Assembly: GCA_937902665.1 (NCBI GenBank)
Contig: CALELM010000089.1
Location: forward strand, 1 to 64,000
Direction: 5' to 3'
From: an uncultured Selenomonadaceae bacterium
GTDB lineage: Bacteria; Bacillota; Negativicutes; Selenomonadales; Selenomonadaceae
Length of the DNA: 64,000 nucleotides
A model generated the notes under the pieces. That model saw only the letters and a program-made list of their open reading frames with translations. It did no database searches and had not been told where the DNA came from. Below are positions 36,859-44,977 of the stretch, in pieces. Position numbers and translations under genes: made by a program. Position 1 is the first letter of the stretch. The number at the start of each line of letters is the position of its first letter.

Positions 36859-36901
36859 AAGAAAATGCTGGTTGCATTTTCTTGATGGAGGGCGTTATAA
36901 T
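36859..36901 (+). promoter_or_regulatory. recA promoter region with 10-bp inverted repeat
   Basis: A perfect inverted repeat, AAGAAAATGC (36859-36868) and GCATTTTCTT (36874-36883), spans a weak -35 TTGCAT (36872-36877); the -10 is TATAAT (36896-36901) with an 18-bp spacer. It could be the damage-response operator. It does not match the Bacillus GAAC-N4-GTTC box. Confidence 0.55.
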
Positions 36902-36934
36902 CATCATGGAATGGTAAGAAAAGGAGTGATAATT

Positions 36935-37981
36935 TTGGCTACAGACAAGAACGAGGCATTGGAGACCGCGCTGAAGAAGATTGAGAAGGATTTCGGCAAG
37001 GGCGCTATTATGCGTTTGGGAGATGCCAAGGCGAGCATGAACGTGGAGGTTATTTCGACAGGTATTCTTCCTTTGGACGTTGCTCTTGGTGTCGGCGGGG
37101 TTCCGCGTGGGCGTATCATTGAGGTATATGGCCCGGAATCCTCCGGCAAGACGACGGTTACGCTTCACATGATTGCAGAGGCACAAAAATCAGGCGGCAT
37201 TGCGGCATTCATTGATGCGGAGCATGCACTGGATCCTGTGTATGCGCAGAAGCTGGGCGTGAATATTGATGATCTCCTGATTTCCCAGCCGGACACGGGG
37301 GAACAGGCATTGGATATTGCCGAGGCATTGGTTCGCAGTGGAGCGATTGACATTATTGTTGTTGACTCGGTTGCGGCACTTGTGCCAAAGGCGGAGATTG
37401 ATGGCGATATGGGTGACTCGCATGTTGGGCTTCATGCCCGCTTGATGAGTCAGGCAATGCGCAAGCTGACGGGCGTTATCAGCAAGTCACGCACGACAGC
37501 TGTGTTTATCAACCAGATCCGTGAGAAGGTCGGTGTCATGTTCGGCAATCCTGAGACAACGACCGGCGGCCGTGCCTTGAAATTCTACGCTTCTGTGCGC
37601 ATGGATGTCCGTAAGATCGATACCTTGAAACAGGGAACCGATGTTATTGGCAACCGTACCCGCATCAAGGTGGTAAAAAACAAGATTGCGCCTCCCTTCA
37701 AGCAGGCAGAATTTGATATCCTGTACGGGGAAGGCGTGTCGAAGCTGTCCAGCATTGTCGATATGGGCGTGGAGCTTGAAATCGTTGACAAGAGCGGGGC
37801 ATGGTTTTCCTATGAAGGTGCTCGCTTGGGACAGGGAAAGGAAAATGCGAAGGCGGCACTTTTGGAACAGCCGGAGCTGATTCAGGAAATCGAGGAAAAG
37901 ATTCGTGCAAGGCTGCTTTCCTCTGTGACGGAGGAATCCGCAGAGCAGCAGGGAAAGCCAGATGAGACAGCAGACGAATAA
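36935..37981 (+). CDS. recA: Recombinase RecA
   Basis: RecA forms filaments on single-stranded DNA, drives strand exchange and triggers LexA-type self-cleavage. The 348-residue protein has the Walker A (GPESSGKTT), Walker B (IIVVDSVAAL), L1/L2 loop regions (EIDGDMGDSHVGLHARLMSQ, and INQIREKVGVMFGNPETTTGG) and a C-terminal acidic tail. I use TTG 36935, preceded by AAGGAG; the start at 36794 is unlikely. recX overlaps its 3' end by 20 bp. Confidence 0.97.
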   Translation: MATDKNEALETALKKIEKDFGKGAIMRLGDAKASMNVEVISTGILPLDVALGVGGVPRGRIIEVYGPESSGKTTVTLHMIAEAQKSGGIAAFIDAEHALDPVYAQKLGVNIDDLLISQPDTGEQALDIAEALVRSGAIDIIVVDSVAALVPKAEIDGDMGDSHVGLHARLMSQAMRKLTGVISKSRTTAVFINQIREKVGVMFGNPETTTGGRALKFYASVRMDVRKIDTLKQGTDVIGNRTRIKVVKNKIAPPFKQAEFDILYGEGVSKLSSIVDMGVELEIVDKSGAWFSYEGARLGQGKENAKAALLEQPELIQEIEEKIRARLLSSVTEESAEQQGKPDETADE

Positions 37982-38420
37982 GACCGCTCTCATGTATGCG
38001 ACGGATCTTTTGGCAAGGCAGGAGCAGAGCAGTGGCAAGCTGCGTGAAAAGCTGAGACGGAAGGGTTACGCAGAAGATGAGATGGAATTGGCGCTTTCCT
38101 GCTTGGAGGAACGCCATTATTTGAATGACGCTGAGGCATGTGCAAGGCAGTTTGACTTCTTTTATCGGGAAAGCAAGCACTCGGTTCGTCAAATATGCGT
38201 CAAGCTGATGCAGAGAGGCTTTGAATCTAGTTTGGTGAGATCATGCGTGCCGCAGGACACATATGCACGGGAGTTGCAGGTTGCTCTTCGTTGCCTGCGC
38301 ATAAAATTCAAGGACAGCGCTGAGGAAAGGAAAATGATGGCAAACCTTTATGCCAAGGGGTTTGATTCCTCTGTCGCACAGGAAGCCGTGCAGAAATTTT
38401 TAGAAGAAAAGGAAATCTGA
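37962..38420 (+). CDS. recX: RecA regulator RecX
   Basis: RecX limits RecA filament growth. The 152-residue protein consists of three-helix repeats (for example RRKGYAEDEMELALSCLEERHYLND). It overlaps recA by 20 bp in a different frame, the usual coupling for the pair. Confidence 0.9.
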   Translation: MRQQTNKTALMYATDLLARQEQSSGKLREKLRRKGYAEDEMELALSCLEERHYLNDAEACARQFDFFYRESKHSVRQICVKLMQRGFESSLVRSCVPQDTYARELQVALRCLRIKFKDSAEERKMMANLYAKGFDSSVAQEAVQKFLEEKEI

Positions 38421-38425
38421 AAATG

Positions 38426-38470
38426 AAAAAGCAGGAAGGAAATTTGCCTTGGTTTCCGTCCTGCTTTTTG
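38426..38470. terminator. Bidirectional terminator between recX and the deacetylase gene
   Basis: AAAAGCAGGA pairs with TCCTGCTTTT, extended inward by AGGAAA/TTTCC; the A and T tracts flank it on both sides and the two genes converge here. Confidence 0.85.
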
Positions 38471-38472
38471 TA

Positions 38473-39279
38473 TTATGGGGTTACCCAACCTATTTTTTCA
38501 AAATTTGTTGCATAGTGAATTTTTGTTGTGAACCCACGAAAAACTCTGTCTTTGCGAACTATGGTAATGCGCTCCAGCGCATAGGGGTCTGATTCAATGT
38601 CCACGAGTCCTTGGCGAATGGTGAAGGCTGCTTGATAGCCACATTCCTGCGCAAGCCCTGTTATGATGCTGTTGTAGGAGCCACAGGGATATGCGAGGAA
38701 GAGAGGCTTTTTTCCAAGGTGATCTTCGATGATTTTCTGCGAGTTCGCTATCTCGTTTTTTGCGTCTTGGACAGAGAGCTTGGAAAGGGACGCATGGCTG
38801 ATGGTATGTGATTCGATATTGATGCCATTCTCCAGCATTTCCTTTGCCTGTTCCCAGTCAAAGTAATCGAGGGAGTATTTTGTAGTTCCAACAAGGTCAG
38901 GAATGATGAAAAACGTAGCACGGAACCCGTTCTGGAGGAGAATCGGATAAGCGTAGGTATAGTTGTCAAGGTAGCCATCGTCAAAGGTAATCAGGACAGG
39001 ATTTTTAGGAAGTTCTGTGCCGTTTTCGAGATAATCCATCAGCTGTTCCGGCGTAATCGAATGATAATCATGGAAAATCAGGTACTTGAGCTGTGCATCA
39101 AAGTCCTCTGGCGATACGGAGAGAGGAATGTCTGTGTTATCCACCTTGTGATAATTGAGGACGAGTATTTTTGTCCCGTTTTCTGTATCTATGGCTGAGG
39201 CCATGCATTTGGGGAAAGAAAGAAAAAGCGTGAAAAGAAAAAGGAAGATTATGACAAATTTTTGTTGAAAGACTTGCAA
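38473..39279 (-). CDS. Secreted polysaccharide deacetylase (NodB homology)
   Basis: It removes acetyl groups from a cell-envelope or exported glycan. The 268-residue protein has an N-terminal signal peptide (about residues 1-28), a NodB domain with the catalytic TFDDGY (metal-binding Asp), ESHTISHASLSKLS (metal His pair) and LAYPCGSYN. Its start is TTG at 39279 preceded by AGGAGGT at 8 nt spacing. It is divergent from the secreted-protein gene at 39336, with only ~56 bp between them. The actual polysaccharide is unknown. Confidence 0.9.
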   Translation of the reverse strand: MQVFQQKFVIIFLFLFTLFLSFPKCMASAIDTENGTKILVLNYHKVDNTDIPLSVSPEDFDAQLKYLIFHDYHSITPEQLMDYLENGTELPKNPVLITFDDGYLDNYTYAYPILLQNGFRATFFIIPDLVGTTKYSLDYFDWEQAKEMLENGINIESHTISHASLSKLSVQDAKNEIANSQKIIEDHLGKKPLFLAYPCGSYNSIITGLAQECGYQAAFTIRQGLVDIESDPYALERITIVRKDRVFRGFTTKIHYATNFEKIGWVTP

Positions 39280-39303
39280 GATATGGTACCTCCTTGATAT
39301 GAT
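39274..39303 (+). promoter_or_regulatory. Putative promoter of the secreted-protein gene
   Basis: TTGCAA (39274-39279), 18-bp spacer, extended -10 TGA-TATGAT (39295-39303). It overlaps the start of the divergent deacetylase gene. Confidence 0.45.
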
Positions 39304-39335
39304 AAGAGTTAGACTTGATGGGAGGGGGATTTTCG

Positions 39336-39998
39336 TTGAAGAAAGTCATTTTTCAAGTATTTCTGGTTGCGATGGCTTGGTTTTCTTTCGTTGCCGTTTC
39401 CTGTGCGGAAAGCATGCGGGCAGAGGTCACAGAGGAATTTTTGGATTTAGGCGCTGTGGAGGCTTCCTGTCCCGTGGTGCAGGTGGACGATGCATCGGTG
39501 TCAGAGAAGATCAATTGTGCCATAAAGCAGGAAATTGATGATTTCACGCAAAGCGTAAGGCTTGCAAGCTTGCAGCAGCCAAGGCTTCATGGAACGGTAT
39601 CTTATGATGTTACCTGCAACAAGGCGTACACATTCAGCTGCGTCTTGACGGAAACTGTTTTTGATAAAAACGATGCCGAGGTGGAGTCTTTTGCCAAGGG
39701 ATTTATTTTTAAGTTGGCAACTGGGAACAAAGTGACTTATAATGATATATGGGAATTGGCGGCAGAAGCGGGCAATACGAATCGATACGACCGAAAAGGC
39801 TTGACGTGGCAACTGAACAGGCAGTTGGATCGTGCGGGCGTTGCTGTGCTACCCACTTTGCGATATGCGCCGTACCCTCCCCAGAATCTCTACATGGATC
39901 AAAAATTTCGATGCCATGTCATTTACCAGCCAGGAGCAGTTGCTCATAAGTCTGCTGGTATTGTTGACGTGGATATTGATGAGATTGATGAGGGGTAG
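39336..39998 (+). CDS. Secreted protein resembling DUF3298/RsiV C-terminal domain
   Basis: The 220-residue protein starts with a Lys-rich, hydrophobic signal peptide (KKVIFQVFLVAMAWFSFVAVSCAES) and continues into a region with the strand pattern of DUF4163/DUF3298 proteins, such as the outer part of the anti-sigma factor RsiV (SYDVTCNKAYTFSCVLTETVF ... GNKVTYNDIWE). The predicted start is TTG 39336 with GGAGGGGGA upstream. The Cys in SCA might be a lipidation site but the lipobox is weak. There is no membrane anti-sigma part. Its role is not known. Confidence 0.6.
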   Translation: MKKVIFQVFLVAMAWFSFVAVSCAESMRAEVTEEFLDLGAVEASCPVVQVDDASVSEKINCAIKQEIDDFTQSVRLASLQQPRLHGTVSYDVTCNKAYTFSCVLTETVFDKNDAEVESFAKGFIFKLATGNKVTYNDIWELAAEAGNTNRYDRKGLTWQLNRQLDRAGVAVLPTLRYAPYPPQNLYMDQKFRCHVIYQPGAVAHKSAGIVDVDIDEIDEG

Positions 39999-40066
39999 AT
40001 TTTGCAAAACCAGTTCAAAGATAGCATAGCAAGAAATGTTTGTCAAACAGCCGAGGAGGCTTGCTC

Positions 40067-41521
40067 ATGAAGAAAATAGGTTTCTGCTTGCTGTGCCTGT
40101 TCCTTTGGATGCAGGCAAGCGTGTTTGCGGCAGGCAATGCAGTGCTGAATGATGTGAGGTTTGGTGCATCAAAAAATCGAATCGTGTTTGATCTCAGCGC
40201 AATTCCCTCTTACAATGCTGTGAGCGAGGAGCAAGGGGAGAGAATCATCTTGGACTTGGATGGCATGGTGGATTGCTCCAAGAGCAAGCCTGTCATGCAC
40301 AGCAACCTGATAAAGAAGGTGAGTTTTGAACCAAAGCCCAATGGCATGCGTGTCGTGATTGATTTGACGAGAAAGGCATCGTATGCAATCCATACGCTGA
40401 AAAATCCGCAAAGAGTCTATATTGAGTTCAAGGAGCAAGGAACAGAGCAAAAGGGGAAGCAGGCACAGCCAAGCCAGACACAAGGGAAGGATTGGCCGGT
40501 TGGAAAGGAACAGAGGCAGGAAAGTCATCCTGCAGAAGGACTTTCCTATGTGAAATATGAAAAGATGACACCTGCCGGACGGGTAACGGCCTATGCTTTG
40601 ACCGCAGATAAGAAAAAATATGACGTATGCCCGGCATTGGACGGGGATCAAGTGGCAGGACTGAAGACGGTGCGGGCGATTGCGGCAGAGCATCATGCGG
40701 CAGCTGCGGTAAATTCGTCTTATTTTGGAAATGATGGCACGATTATTGGCTTGCTGAAGCTCAAGGACACTGTGGTATCTACCTGCGATTACAATCGAAC
40801 GGGAGTGGGAAGGCTTCCAGACGGGAATTTGTATTTTGGCAAAGCTCGCTATATGGGGGCTGTTACCATGGGAGAGGTTTCCCATGATGTGGACGGCATC
40901 AACTGGGAACGAAGCGCAAATGCTTTGATTGTTTACAATCCTTTTTTTGCGGAAACGACTAAGACCAATCCGTTTGGGCAGGAATACGTTATCAGGAACA
41001 ACAAGGTCGTGAAAATCAGTCAAGGCAATTCCGTCATACCCAAGGATGGTTATGTGGTATCCGTGCATGGCACCGCAAGGGATGCTTTTGCAAATGTCAA
41101 GGTGGGCGATGCGGCATTCCTGAATGAGGATTTGGGAGAGCCTTGGAACAAAATGGACTGGATACAGGGGGTTGGCCCCCGCTTGCTTCAGGACGGAAAG
41201 GTATGCGTGACTTCACTGGAGGAGCAGTTTCCATCGGATATCGCATCAGGTCGCGCGCCGAGAACTGCATTTGGGGTTACAGATTCCGGTGATTATATCT
41301 TTATGGTAGTAGATGGGCGCCAGAGGCACAGTATTGGCTGTACCTTGACGGAGCTTGCAGAGCTTATGAAAAAATTTGGTGCGGTGAATGCCTTGAATTT
41401 TGATGGAGGCGGTTCCAGTGAAATGGTGCTGGGGGGAAAGGTAATGAATGTCCCGTCAGATGGTCGGGAAAGAAATGTAGGGTGTGCCCTCTTGCTTTTA
41501 AAGAAAGAAGGCAGTCGTTGA
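40067..41521 (+). CDS. AMIN-domain phosphodiester glycosidase-family protein (NAGPA type)
   Basis: The 484-residue secreted protein has a signal peptide (to about residue 25), an AMIN domain (about 27-130), which in other proteins targets to septal or envelope polysaccharide, a Gln/Lys-rich linker, and a C-terminal NAGPA domain with the core RAPRTAFGV, MVVDGRQRH and LNFDGGGSSEMVL. NAGPA-domain hydrolases cut N-acetylglucosamine phosphodiester links, so action on an envelope glycopolymer is plausible; this is inference. ATG 40067 is behind GAGGAGG. Confidence 0.87.
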   Translation: MKKIGFCLLCLFLWMQASVFAAGNAVLNDVRFGASKNRIVFDLSAIPSYNAVSEEQGERIILDLDGMVDCSKSKPVMHSNLIKKVSFEPKPNGMRVVIDLTRKASYAIHTLKNPQRVYIEFKEQGTEQKGKQAQPSQTQGKDWPVGKEQRQESHPAEGLSYVKYEKMTPAGRVTAYALTADKKKYDVCPALDGDQVAGLKTVRAIAAEHHAAAAVNSSYFGNDGTIIGLLKLKDTVVSTCDYNRTGVGRLPDGNLYFGKARYMGAVTMGEVSHDVDGINWERSANALIVYNPFFAETTKTNPFGQEYVIRNNKVVKISQGNSVIPKDGYVVSVHGTARDAFANVKVGDAAFLNEDLGEPWNKMDWIQGVGPRLLQDGKVCVTSLEEQFPSDIASGRAPRTAFGVTDSGDYIFMVVDGRQRHSIGCTLTELAELMKKFGAVNALNFDGGGSSEMVLGGKVMNVPSDGRERNVGCALLLLKKEGSR

Positions 41522-41550
41522 GGCAATGAAAGACAGAAAATAGTATTGGG

Positions 41551-42303
41551 ATGACGAAAATGAAGTCAGAGAGTGATAAAAAAATGATTATGAAATATGA
41601 AGTTGCTACTGATGATGAACTGATTCAGTGTTATAGAACCCATCAGGATGGAAATGCGCTTGCTGTTCTTTATCGGCGGTACAATCACATGATACGCGCT
41701 GTCGGCCAGCATTACTTTTTGCTGAAGGCAGAGGACGAGGATCTGCTGCAGGAAGGAAGGCTGGGCTTCTACAAGGCTGTGCAGGGCTACGAGCTCAAGA
41801 GGGAAGCTCCGTTTTCGGCGTTTGCAAAGCGGTGCGTGAGATGCCAGTACATTTCTGCCATTAAGGCAGCGAATCGGCAAAAGCACCGTCCGCTGAATAC
41901 GTCGGTGTCCTTGAATGCCACGATTCACTTGGAGGATTCGGAGGTTACTTTTTTGGACATTCTGGCAGATGAGTCGAACTCGGATGCGGCAGACAGCATT
42001 ATCCAGATGGAGGAGTATCGGGTATGCCATGCGTTCGTTCGGCAGCTGCTCTCTGAGGTGGAATACGAAGCTGTTATGTGTTATCTGAAGGGAAGCCGTT
42101 ATGAGGAGATTGCTCATTCCATGGGGCGCAGCGTGAAATCTATTGACAATGCCCTTCAACGTGCCAAGCAGGCGATTCGCCTCGGTGTCAAGACGAATGG
42201 GGAAATTACTCTCAAGATGCTTCGACAGTATTTTCGTCATTGCCTCTGCTATGAGGAAGCAGAGGATCCTTATGAAATTGAGGATGACAGGGATATTCTT
42301 TGA
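41551..42303 (+). CDS. Sigma-70 family factor, SigH-like
   Basis: An RNA polymerase sigma factor of 250 residues. Region 2 is visible around ELIQCYRTHQDGNALAVLYRRY to LLQEGRLGFYKAVQGYE and FSAFAKRCVRCQYISAIKAANRQ, and region 4 as a helix-turn-helix (LKGSRYEEIAHSMGRSVKSIDNALQRAKQAIR). This is the sporulation sigma-H pattern; homologues occur in non-sporulating Negativicutes. ATG 41551 is the first of several possible starts (41560, 41584, 41590) and none has a strong ribosome site. The C-terminal ~25 residues are acidic. Confidence 0.87.
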   Translation: MTKMKSESDKKMIMKYEVATDDELIQCYRTHQDGNALAVLYRRYNHMIRAVGQHYFLLKAEDEDLLQEGRLGFYKAVQGYELKREAPFSAFAKRCVRCQYISAIKAANRQKHRPLNTSVSLNATIHLEDSEVTFLDILADESNSDAADSIIQMEEYRVCHAFVRQLLSEVEYEAVMCYLKGSRYEEIAHSMGRSVKSIDNALQRAKQAIRLGVKTNGEITLKMLRQYFRHCLCYEEAEDPYEIEDDRDIL

Positions 42304-42326
42304 GATAAGGTTGGGAGTACATCGGT

Positions 42327-42806
42327 ATGTTTTGGTTGCAGTGTTTTGCAGGACTTTGGATGGCATATAGCGCATATAGGGCATATGATGTCATGGATGA
42401 AGGACAGCGTTTGGCAAGAGTGGATGATATGGTGGCAGAGGTCGAGGAACAAAAGATTGTTTTGGAGATGATGCCGCTGGAGACCTTGCTGGGAGTCCTT
42501 TCTGTTTTTCAGGTTTTGCTGGTGGGTTTTGACCTTTTGGGGCTTGCGTTGGCACATGAACATCTTGCTATGCAGGGGTGGAGGATCTGGGCGTTTTCCG
42601 TGATTGTGGGATGCTGGCTTGCAGAAATGACGCAGAGCTTTTGGCGTATACGAAAATTTCAAAGGCTGTGCGACAAGGATGGCGATCCCTTCCCGATTAT
42701 TGCAAGATATTGCCGCTATTGCGTGCTGAAGGAGAGTCCCCTGACATATATTTCTGTCTATGGAAAATGCTTTGCATCGGTAAATTTGTTTCTTGGAGTG
42801 ATTTGA
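42327..42806 (+). CDS. Hypothetical membrane protein
   Basis: A 159-residue protein with hydrophobic segments at about 1-17, 55-73 and 85-100, separated by charged loops. It follows the sigma factor gene by 23 bp, so is likely co-transcribed. I do not recognise the family. Confidence 0.65.
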   Translation: MFWLQCFAGLWMAYSAYRAYDVMDEGQRLARVDDMVAEVEEQKIVLEMMPLETLLGVLSVFQVLLVGFDLLGLALAHEHLAMQGWRIWAFSVIVGCWLAEMTQSFWRIRKFQRLCDKDGDPFPIIARYCRYCVLKESPLTYISVYGKCFASVNLFLGVI

Positions 42807-42865
42807 GAATCTGAGGCACTTGCGAGGGCAGGTGCTTTTCTTTGTTTTGGGAAAGGCGGTTTGAA

Positions 42866-43660
42866 TTGTTTAAGAAAATTTTTCATCATCATGCCTCATC
42901 GAATACGGATTGTTCCAAGTTTTGCTGTACGAGAATCGAGAATTTTGGCGTGAGGATCGGGAGGCTGGAGATTTTTTCTGATGTCAATCTCCATGTTCAT
43001 TGCGGGCAGCTGACGGCTCTGATTGGACCGAACGGTGCAGGAAAGAGTACGCTTTTGCGGGCAATTTTGGGTGAGGTTCCCCATAGCGGGCAGCTTCATT
43101 ATGTGGATGCAAAGGGGGAGCATACGGGACATCCCATCATAGGATATGTGCCGCAGCATTTGAGATTTGATGTGACATCGCCTACGAGTGTTCTGGATCT
43201 CTTTATGGCATGTCTTTCAAAAAGACCGGTTTGGTTATGCTCGGCAGGAAGGCTTCGGGAGCAGGTGATTGAGACGTTGAAACGAGTGAAGGCAGAGTAT
43301 TTGATTGACCGCAGGCTGGGAGCGCTTTCCGGGGGGGAGCTGCAGCGAGTCCTTTTGGCTTTGGCACTGAATCCTATGCCAGATTTGCTTTTGTTGGATG
43401 AGCCTGTTTCGGGAGTGGATCAAAACGGGATGGAGCTTTTTTATGACATTGTCGGCGGTCTTCGGGAAAAGGAGGATATGGCAATCATCTTGGTTTCTCA
43501 TGATATGAATTTAGTGGCAAAGCATGCAGATCAGGTAGTGCTTTTGGATCATGGCGTTGTCATGAATGCTTCGCCACGGGAGGTTTTTGCCGACAGCAGG
43601 ACAAAGAAGATTTTTGGCGTGCTGGCGGGAGAGGAAGCAATCGGGGAGGAAAGGGCATAA
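42866..43660 (+). CDS. Metal ABC transporter ATP-binding protein (ZnuC-like)
   Basis: It powers import of a divalent metal. The 264-residue ATPase has Walker A (GPNGAGKST), Q-loop (YVPQHLRF), signature (LSGGELQRV), Walker B (LLLLDEPVSG) and the switch His (VSHDMN). The N-terminus carries HHH and CxxxCC-type residues (FHHHASSNTDCSKFCC) which are unusual for the family. TTG 42866 follows AAAGGCGG. The permease begins at the stop (TAATG). No substrate-binding protein gene is adjacent. Zinc or manganese is inferred from family. Confidence 0.9.
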   Translation: MFKKIFHHHASSNTDCSKFCCTRIENFGVRIGRLEIFSDVNLHVHCGQLTALIGPNGAGKSTLLRAILGEVPHSGQLHYVDAKGEHTGHPIIGYVPQHLRFDVTSPTSVLDLFMACLSKRPVWLCSAGRLREQVIETLKRVKAEYLIDRRLGALSGGELQRVLLALALNPMPDLLLLDEPVSGVDQNGMELFYDIVGGLREKEDMAIILVSHDMNLVAKHADQVVLLDHGVVMNASPREVFADSRTKKIFGVLAGEEAIGEERA

Positions 43661-44502
43661 TGGAAGCTGTTTATTCAATGATGGATGTATTGCTCCCCTT
43701 TTCTTGGGCAAGCCATACCTTTATGAAGAATGCTTTTTTAGCAGTGCTTCTTGTTACCCCGCTGTTTGGGATACTCAGTACGATGGTGGTATCTAACCGC
43801 ATGGCTTTTTTTTCGGATTCCTTGGGGCATGGGGCATTTTCCGGTATTGCAATTGGAGTGCTTTTTGGCATGCTTTCCCCGATGATGGCACTGGTCGTGT
43901 TTTCCGTGCTGTTTGCATTTTTCATTACCTATATCAAGAACAAGAGTTCTGCTTCTGCAGATACGATTATCGGTGTTTTTTCTTCTACCGCGATTGCGGT
44001 TGGACTGCTCATTATGTCGCATGGCGGAGGCTTCAATAAGTTTACTTCCTTTTTGATCGGGGATCTCTTGAGTATCGTTCCGGAGGACTTGGCAGCACTT
44101 CTCCTTGTCTTTTTTCTTGTGGTTTGCGCATGGATTCTGCTCTTCAATCGGCTTTTGGTGCTGTCTATCAATTCTTCCTTCGCCAGAAGCCGAGGGGTTC
44201 CCGTATTTTGTGTGGAGTGTGCCTTTGCGGGAATTTTGGCTGTGGTCGTAGCGATCAGTATTCAGTGGGTGGGAATCCTTCTCATCAATTCCTTGTTGGT
44301 GCTTCCCGCAGCGGGAGCAAGGAATGTGACCAATGACGTAAAGCATTACCATTTGGTTTCTGTACTCATTGCGATGGTCTCAGGATTCAGCGGATTGATT
44401 TTTGCATATTATTTCAATATGTCGGCAGGAGCGGCAATCGTGGTTTTTGCGGCAGGAATCTTTTTCCTGACCTTGCTTCTGAAACCGTATTTTGTGCGGT
44501 AG
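43660..44502 (+). CDS. Metal ABC transporter permease (ZnuB/MntB type)
   Basis: A 280-residue membrane protein of the ABC-3 family with about eight helices. Typical segments are ATAVGLLIMSHGG-like and INSLLVLPAAGARN (the coupling helix region). It starts one base after the ATPase stop codon overlap and should form a homodimer in the inner membrane. The metal is not determined. Confidence 0.92.
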   Translation: MEAVYSMMDVLLPFSWASHTFMKNAFLAVLLVTPLFGILSTMVVSNRMAFFSDSLGHGAFSGIAIGVLFGMLSPMMALVVFSVLFAFFITYIKNKSSASADTIIGVFSSTAIAVGLLIMSHGGGFNKFTSFLIGDLLSIVPEDLAALLLVFFLVVCAWILLFNRLLVLSINSSFARSRGVPVFCVECAFAGILAVVVAISIQWVGILLINSLLVLPAAGARNVTNDVKHYHLVSVLIAMVSGFSGLIFAYYFNMSAGAAIVVFAAGIFFLTLLLKPYFVR

Positions 44503-44545
44503 ACTCAGTGCAGCAGGCTTGCTTTGTTTTTTTGACTTTTTGCTC

Positions 44546-44574
44546 TTGCATTTTTTTGCGAAAAAGGTTATTAT
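44546..44574 (+). promoter_or_regulatory. Promoter of groESL
   Basis: TTGCAT (44546-44551), 17-bp spacer, TATTAT (44569-44574), placing the start right at the CIRCE element. Confidence 0.7.
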
Positions 44575-44585
44575 ATTACTTGTGG

Positions 44586-44612
44586 TTAGCACTCATGGCT
44601 ATCGAGTGCTAA
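44586..44612 (+). promoter_or_regulatory. CIRCE operator (HrcA binding site)
   Basis: TTAGCACTC-N9-GAGTGCTAA, a perfect match to the HrcA repressor operator, just downstream of the promoter and 38 bp before groES. groESL is therefore predicted to be derepressed by heat shock. Confidence 0.97.
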
Positions 44613-44650
44613 CAGGAAAGGGAACTTTATTTAACGGGAGGAAGATACAT

Positions 44651-44932
44651 ATGATTAAGCCATTGGGCGATCGAGTAGTCATTGAGGTTTCGGAAGGCGA
44701 TGTAAAGACGGCGAGCGGAATCGTTCTGCCGGACACGGCAAAGGAAAAGCCGCAGAAGGGAACGGTTGTTGCAGTAGGCTCGGGCAAGCTGCTGGATAAT
44801 GGCGAACATGCCGCTATGGAAGTCAAGGCTGGCGACAATGTTGTTTTCTCGAAGTATTCTGGAACGGAAGTAAAGGTAGATGGCAAGGATTATCTCGTTG
44901 TTCGTGAGAGCGATATTCTTGCAATCCTTTGA
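44651..44932 (+). CDS. groES: Co-chaperonin GroES
   Basis: The GroES ring caps GroEL. The 93-residue protein begins MIKPLGDRVVIEV and has the mobile loop (about 17-33, SGIVLPDTAKEKPQKG) and the typical ending. ATG 44651 follows GGGAGGAAG. groEL follows after 45 bp; CIRCE controls both. Confidence 0.98.
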   Translation: MIKPLGDRVVIEVSEGDVKTASGIVLPDTAKEKPQKGTVVAVGSGKLLDNGEHAAMEVKAGDNVVFSKYSGTEVKVDGKDYLVVRESDILAIL

Positions 44933-44977
44933 TTCTCGAAAATGTAAGATATTTTAAATATACTGGGGGCTATTGAA

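Noticed and set aside
36794..36934. N-terminal extension of RecA
   Set aside because: The sequence lies in the promoter region and has no ribosome site; TTG 36935 has AAGGAG and gives the usual RecA start.
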